Assembly: GCF_029227915.1 (NCBI RefSeq)
Contig: NC_079887.1
Coordinates: 17,607,650 to 17,671,649 of the forward strand
Length of the DNA stretch: 64,000 nucleotides
Direction: 5' to 3'
DNA from: Hydractinia symbiolongicarpus
Taxonomy: Eukaryota; Cnidaria; Hydrozoa; Anthoathecata; Hydractiniidae
Shown: positions 59,904 to 64,000 of the stretch, piece after piece
Layout: every line of letters begins with the position of its first letter
How positions within the stretch are numbered: position 1 is the stretch's first letter
The notes under the pieces: generated by a model
Databases searched by the model: none
Told to the model about the DNA's origin: nothing
The model's input: the letters and a program-made list of their open reading frames with translations, nothing else
Position numbers and translations under genes: made by a program

Positions 59904-60725
59904 GCATCAAAAAGCCATATTACAGTGTTTAGAGGCCTGTGCGCGTAGTTGACTGTGTTTTAAAGACATGACGCAGTGGAAAACGATTTAGGACTTCGTA
60001 GTGCATTGAGAGTGTAAGGATTAGACCAATGGTAACCAGCGCAGGAACGTGAAATCACGTGATTTACGTGTAAGGCCTTTATTAGGTGTCAAAAGGCATA
60101 ATACGGCCTTCAGAGGCCTGTAAGAGTAGTTGACGGTGTTATTAAGCCTAGGCGCAATGGAAAACGACTTGGGAAGTCGTAGTCCATTGAGAGTGGAGGG
60201 ATTAGACCAATGGCAACCAGCGCAAGCACGTGGAACCACGTGATTTACGTACAAGGCTTTTATTAAGCATCAAAAGGCCATATTACAGTCTTTACAGGCC
60301 TATGCGCCTAGTTGACTGTGTTTTAAAGACATGACAAAATGGAAAACAACTTGGGACGTCGTAGTCTATAGAGAGTGGAAAGATTAGACCAATGGTAACC
60401 TGCGCAGGCACGTGAAACGACGTGATTTACGTGTAAGGCTCTTTTTAGGCATCAAAATGCCATGTTACGGTCTTTAGAGGCCTGTGCGCGTAGTTCACTG
60501 TGTTTTAAAGAAATGGCGCAATGGAAAACGATTTGGGACGTCGTAGTCTATAGAGAGTGGCAAGGTTAGACCAATGGTAACCTGTGCAGGCACGTGAAAC
60601 CACGTGATTTATGTGTAAGGCCTTTATTAGGCATCAAAAGGCCATATTACAGCGTTTAGAGGCCTGTGACCGTAGTTGACCGCGTTTTAGAGTCATGACG
60701 CAATGGAAAACGATTTGGGACGTCG

Positions 60726-61228
60726 TAATCCATTAAGAGTTGAAGGACTAGACCAATGGTAAGCCTCGCAGGCACGTGGAACCACGTGATTTATGTGTAA
60801 GGATCTTTTTAGGCTTCAAAATGCCATATTACGGCTTTTAGAGGCCTGCGCGCGTAGTTTACTGTGTTTTAAAGACATGGCGCAATGGAAAACGATTTGG
60901 GACGTCGTAGTCTATAGAGAGTGGCAAGGTTAGCCAAATGGTAACCTGCCCAGGCACGTGAAACCACGTGATTTACGTGTAAGGCCTTTTTTAGGTGTCA
61001 AAAGGCATATTACTACTTTAAGAGTACTTGACGGTGTTATTAAGCCTGGGCGCAATGGAAAACGACTTGGGAAGTCGTAGTCCATTGAGAGTGAAGGGAT
61101 TAGATCAATGGTAAACAGCGCAGGCACGTGGAACCACGTGCTTTACGTGTAAGGCCTTTATTAGGCATCAAAAAGCCATATTACAGTGTTTAGAAGCCTG
61201 TGCGCGTAGTTGACTGTGTTTTAAAGAC
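60726..61228 (+). repeat. 0.5 kb segment repeated after 1079 bp, copy 1
   Basis: Matches 61805-62307. The 1079 bp spacing equals five full monomers plus one 170 bp monomer and is also the spacing between 58942-59175 and 60021-60254, so a six-monomer period is emerging in this end of the array. Confidence 0.8.
60995..61164 (+). repeat. Short 170 bp monomer (copy 5)
   Basis: Same deletion, with the substitution TACTACTTTAAGAG and TTTTTTAGGTGTC before it, a sub-branch of the 170 bp type. Confidence 0.88.
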
Positions 61229-61804
61229 ATGACGCAGTGGAAAACGATTTGAGACTTCGTAGTGCATTGAGAGTGTAAGGATTAGACCAATGGTAACATG
61301 CGCAGGCACGTGAAACCACGTGATTTACGTGTAAGGCTTTTATTAATTGTCAAAAGGCATATTACGGCCTTCAGAGGCCTGTAAGAGTAGTTGACGGTGT
61401 TATTAAGCCTAGGCGCAATGGAAAACGACTTGCTACGTCGTAGTCTATTGATGGTGGAAGGATTAGACCAATGGTAACCAGCGCAGGCACGTGGAACCAC
61501 GTGATTTAAGTGAAAAGCCCTTACTAGCTGTCAAAAAGCCATTTTACGGTCTTTAGAGGTCTGTAAGCGTAGTTGACGGTGTTATAAAGCCATGACGCAA
61601 TGGAAAACGACTTGGGAAGTCGTAGTCCATTGAGAAGGGAAGGATTAGACCATTGTTAAACAGGGCAGGCATGTGGAACCACGTTCTTTACGTGTAAGGC
61701 CTTTATTAGGCATAAAAAAGCCATATTACAGTGTTTAGAGGCCTGTGCGCGTAGTTGACTGTGTTTTAAAGACATGACGCAGTGGAAAACGACTTGGGAA
61801 GTCG

Positions 61805-62307
61805 TAATCCATTAAGAGTTGAAGGACTAGACCAATGGTAAGCCTCGCAGGCACGTGGAACCACGTGATTTATGTGTAAGGATCTTTTTAGGCCTCAAAA
61901 TGCCATATTACGGCTTTTAGAGGCCTGCGCGCGTAGTTCACTGTGTTTTAAAGACATGGCGCAATGGAAAACGATTTGGGACGTCGTAGTCTATAGAGAG
62001 TGGCAAGGTTAGCCAAATGGTAACCTGCCCAGGCACGTGAAACCACGTGATTTACGTGTAAGGCCTTTTTTAGGTGTCAAAAGGCATATTACTACTTTAA
62101 GAGTACTTGACGGTGTTATTAAGCCTAGGCGCAATGGAAAACGACTTGGGAAGTCGTAGTCCATTGAGAGTGAAGGGATTAGATCAATGGTAAACAGCGC
62201 AGGCACGTGGAACCACGTGCTTTACGTGTAAGGCCTTTATTAGGCATCAAAAAGCCATATTACAGTGTTTAGAAGCCTGTGCGCGTAGTTGACTGTGTTT
62301 TAAAGAC
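61805..62307 (+). repeat. 0.5 kb segment repeated after 1079 bp, copy 2
   Basis: Partner of 60726-61228. It ends where GACATGGCGCAATGG replaces GACATGACGCAGTGG. Confidence 0.8.
62074..62243 (+). repeat. Short 170 bp monomer (copy 6)
   Basis: Copy of 60995-61164 at +1079. Confidence 0.88.
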
Positions 62308-64000
62308 ATGGCGCAATGGAAAACGATTTGGGACGTCGTAGTCTATAGAGAGTGGCAAGGTTAGACAAATGGTAACCTGCGCAGGCACGTGAAACCACGT
62401 GATTTACGTGTAAGGCCTTTATTAGGTGTCAAAAGGCATAATACGGCCTTCAGAGGCCTGTAAGAGTAGTTGACGATGTTATTAAGCCTAGGCGCAATGG
62501 AAAACGACTTGGGAAGTCGTAGTCCATTGAGAGTGGAGGGATTAGACCAATGGCAACCAGCGCAAGCACGTGGAACCACGTGATTTACGTACAAGGCTTT
62601 TATTAAGCATCAAAAGGCCATATTACAGTCTTTACAGGCCTATGCGCCTAGTTGACTGTGTTTTAAAGACATGACAAAATGGAAAACAACTTGGGACGTC
62701 GTAGTCTATAGAGAGTGGAAAGATTAGACCAATGGTAACCTGCGCAGGCACGTGAAACCACGTGATTTACGTGTAAGGCTCTTTTTAGGCATCAAAATGC
62801 CATGTTACGGTCTTTAGAGGCCTGTGCGCGTAGTTCACTGTGTTTTAAAGAAATGGCGCAATGGAAAACGATTTGGGACGTCGTAGTCTATAGAGAGTGG
62901 CAAGGTTAGACCAATGGTAACCTGTGCAGGCACTTGAAACCACGTGATTTTCGTGTAAGGCCTTTATTAGGTGTTAAAAAGCCATATTACAGTGTTTAGA
63001 GGTCTGTGCGCGTAGTTGACTGTGTTTTAAAGACATGACGCAGTGGAAAACGATTTGGGACTTCGTAGTGCATTGAGAGTGTAAGGATTAGACCAATGGT
63101 AACATGCGCAGGCACGTGAAACCACGTGATTTACGTGTAAGGCTTTTATTAAGTGTCAAAAGGCATATTACGGCCTTCAGAGGCCTGTAAGAGTAGTTGA
63201 CGGTGTTATTAAGCCTAGGCGCAATGGAAAACGACTTGGTACGTCGTAGTCTATTGATGGTGGAAGGATTAGACCAATGGTAACCAGCGCAAGCACGTGG
63301 AACCACGTGATTTAAGTGAAAGGCCCTTACTAGCTGTCAAAAGGCCATTTTACGATCTTTAGAGGTCTGTAAGCCAAGTTGACGGTGTTATAAAGCCATG
63401 GCGCAATGGAAAACGACTTGGGAAGTCTTAGTGCATTGAGAGTGGCAGGATTAGACCATTGTTAAACAGCGCAGGCATGTGGAACCACGTGCTTTACGTG
63501 TAAGGCCTTTATTAGGCATCAAAAGGCCATATTACAGTGTTTAGAGGCCTGTACGCGTAGTTGACTGTGTTTTAAAGACTTGGCGCAATGGAAAAAGACT
63601 TGGGACGTCGTAGTCTAATGAGAGATGAAGGACTAGACCAATGGTAACCTACGCAGGCACGTGGAACTACGTGATTTATGTGTAAGGCCTTTATTAGGCA
63701 GCAAAAGGCCATATTACAGCGTTTAGAGGCCTGTAAGCGTAGTTGACTGTGTTTTAAAGACATGACGCAATGGAAAACAATTTGGGACGTCGTAGTCTAT
63801 AGAGAGTGGCAAGGTTAGACAAATGGTAACCTGCGCAGGCACGTGAAACCACGTGATTTACGTGAAAGGCCTTTATTAGGTGTCAAAAGGCATAATACGG
63901 CCTTCAGAGGCCTGTAAGAGTAGTTGACGATGTTATTAAGCCTAGGCGCAATGGAAAACGACTTGGGAAGTCGTAGTCCATTGAGAGTTGAGGGATTAGA

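Larger units (their letters stand above)
1..64000 (+). repeat. Satellite DNA array, 181-182 bp monomer, head-to-tail
   Basis: The entire window is tandem copies of one monomer family. Start blocks (GCATCAAAA or GTGTCAAAA after TTAG) recur every 181 or 182 bp from the first to the last base, for example at 179, 361, 543, 724, 905, 1087, 1269, 1450, 1631 and 1813. All copies I read lie in the same orientation. No unique sequence, transposon or gene interrupts the array. Monomers differ by substitutions at a limited set of positions and by a few small deletions. Arrays of this kind are typical of centromeric or pericentromeric heterochromatin in eukaryotes, and a period near 180 bp is close to the nucleosome repeat length. 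The centromere role is inference; the tandem structure is seen directly. Confidence 0.98.
59873..64000 (+). repeat. Satellite monomers to the window end
   Basis: About 23 monomers recombining the variants of the 3068 bp units (GCCTATGCGCCTAG, GACATGACAAAATGG, GGCAACCAGCGCAAG) in new orders. 62,361-62,900 resembles 58,942-59,480. 63,088-63,540 resembles 52,795-53,230. The array runs off the end of the window inside a type C monomer, so the locus is larger than 64 kb. Confidence 0.85.

Noticed and set aside
1-64000. CRISPR array
   Set aside because: The period is 181 bp, there are no short identical repeats separated by unique spacers, and no cas genes; whole monomers are homologous along their full length.
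1-64000. CENP-B box
   Set aside because: I looked for the core TTCG-N4-A-N2-CGGG on both strands of the main monomer types and found none. The rare ACGGGG variants near 3502 and 4935 lack the upstream TTCG.
1-64000. Plasmid or phage origin iterons in a prokaryote
   Set aside because: Iterons are about 20 bp and accompany replication genes. Here 64 kb contains no gene at all, which does not fit a prokaryotic replicon.
1-64000. Ribosomal DNA spacer or tRNA cluster
   Set aside because: No rRNA or tRNA-like sequence, no Pol III B-box and no transcription unit between repeats were seen.

Overview
The whole 64 kb window is one uninterrupted head-to-tail satellite DNA array. The repeating unit is 181-182 bp, giving roughly 350 monomers, all in the same orientation. 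I see no protein-coding gene, RNA gene, transposon, CRISPR array or unique-sequence island. The short open frames on either strand are accidental readings of the monomer. An array of this size and purity, with nested higher-order repeats, indicates a eukaryotic heterochromatic locus such as a centromere, pericentromere or subtelomeric block. I do not recognise the family and cannot name the organism. A hand count of the monomer at 361-542 gives about 45% GC, more G (49) than C (33) on this strand, and 11 CpG against about 9 expected. CpG is therefore not depleted, which argues weakly against a heavily CpG-methylated germline such as a typical vertebrate.

Each monomer carries a fixed order of landmarks: a start block (GCATCAAAA or GTGTCAAAA), an AAGGCC/GGCCTT region, GGCGCAATGG, a dyad (ACGACTT-GGG-AAGTCGT or a GACGTC variant), a CCAAT motif, often a CCTGCGCAGG palindrome, and a cluster of up to three ACGTG cores about one helical turn apart. 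The middle core reads CACGTGAT, whose complement ATCACGTG fits the yeast CDEI (Cbf1) consensus and bHLH E-boxes. A recurring monomer subtype has lost this middle core.

Layout: 1-1994, 8739-11280, 16159-17065, 19490-20396 and 20940-22391 are built from a 726 bp tetramer (A 182, B 182, C 181, D 181 bp). Between them lie more divergent monomers. Over this sit recent large duplications whose units are 19 (3331 bp), 13 (2272 bp), 14 (2537 bp) and 17 (3068 bp) monomers, some adjacent and some dispersed about 9-12 kb apart. From about 28.6 kb onward the monomer families change but the same style of amplification continues to the end.

Deleted monomers (92, about 153, 133 and 170 bp) recur as exact markers and reveal which blocks share descent. 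Duplication boundaries were found by reading offsets of shared rare variants by eye. They are good to tens of bases, and identity statements are qualitative.
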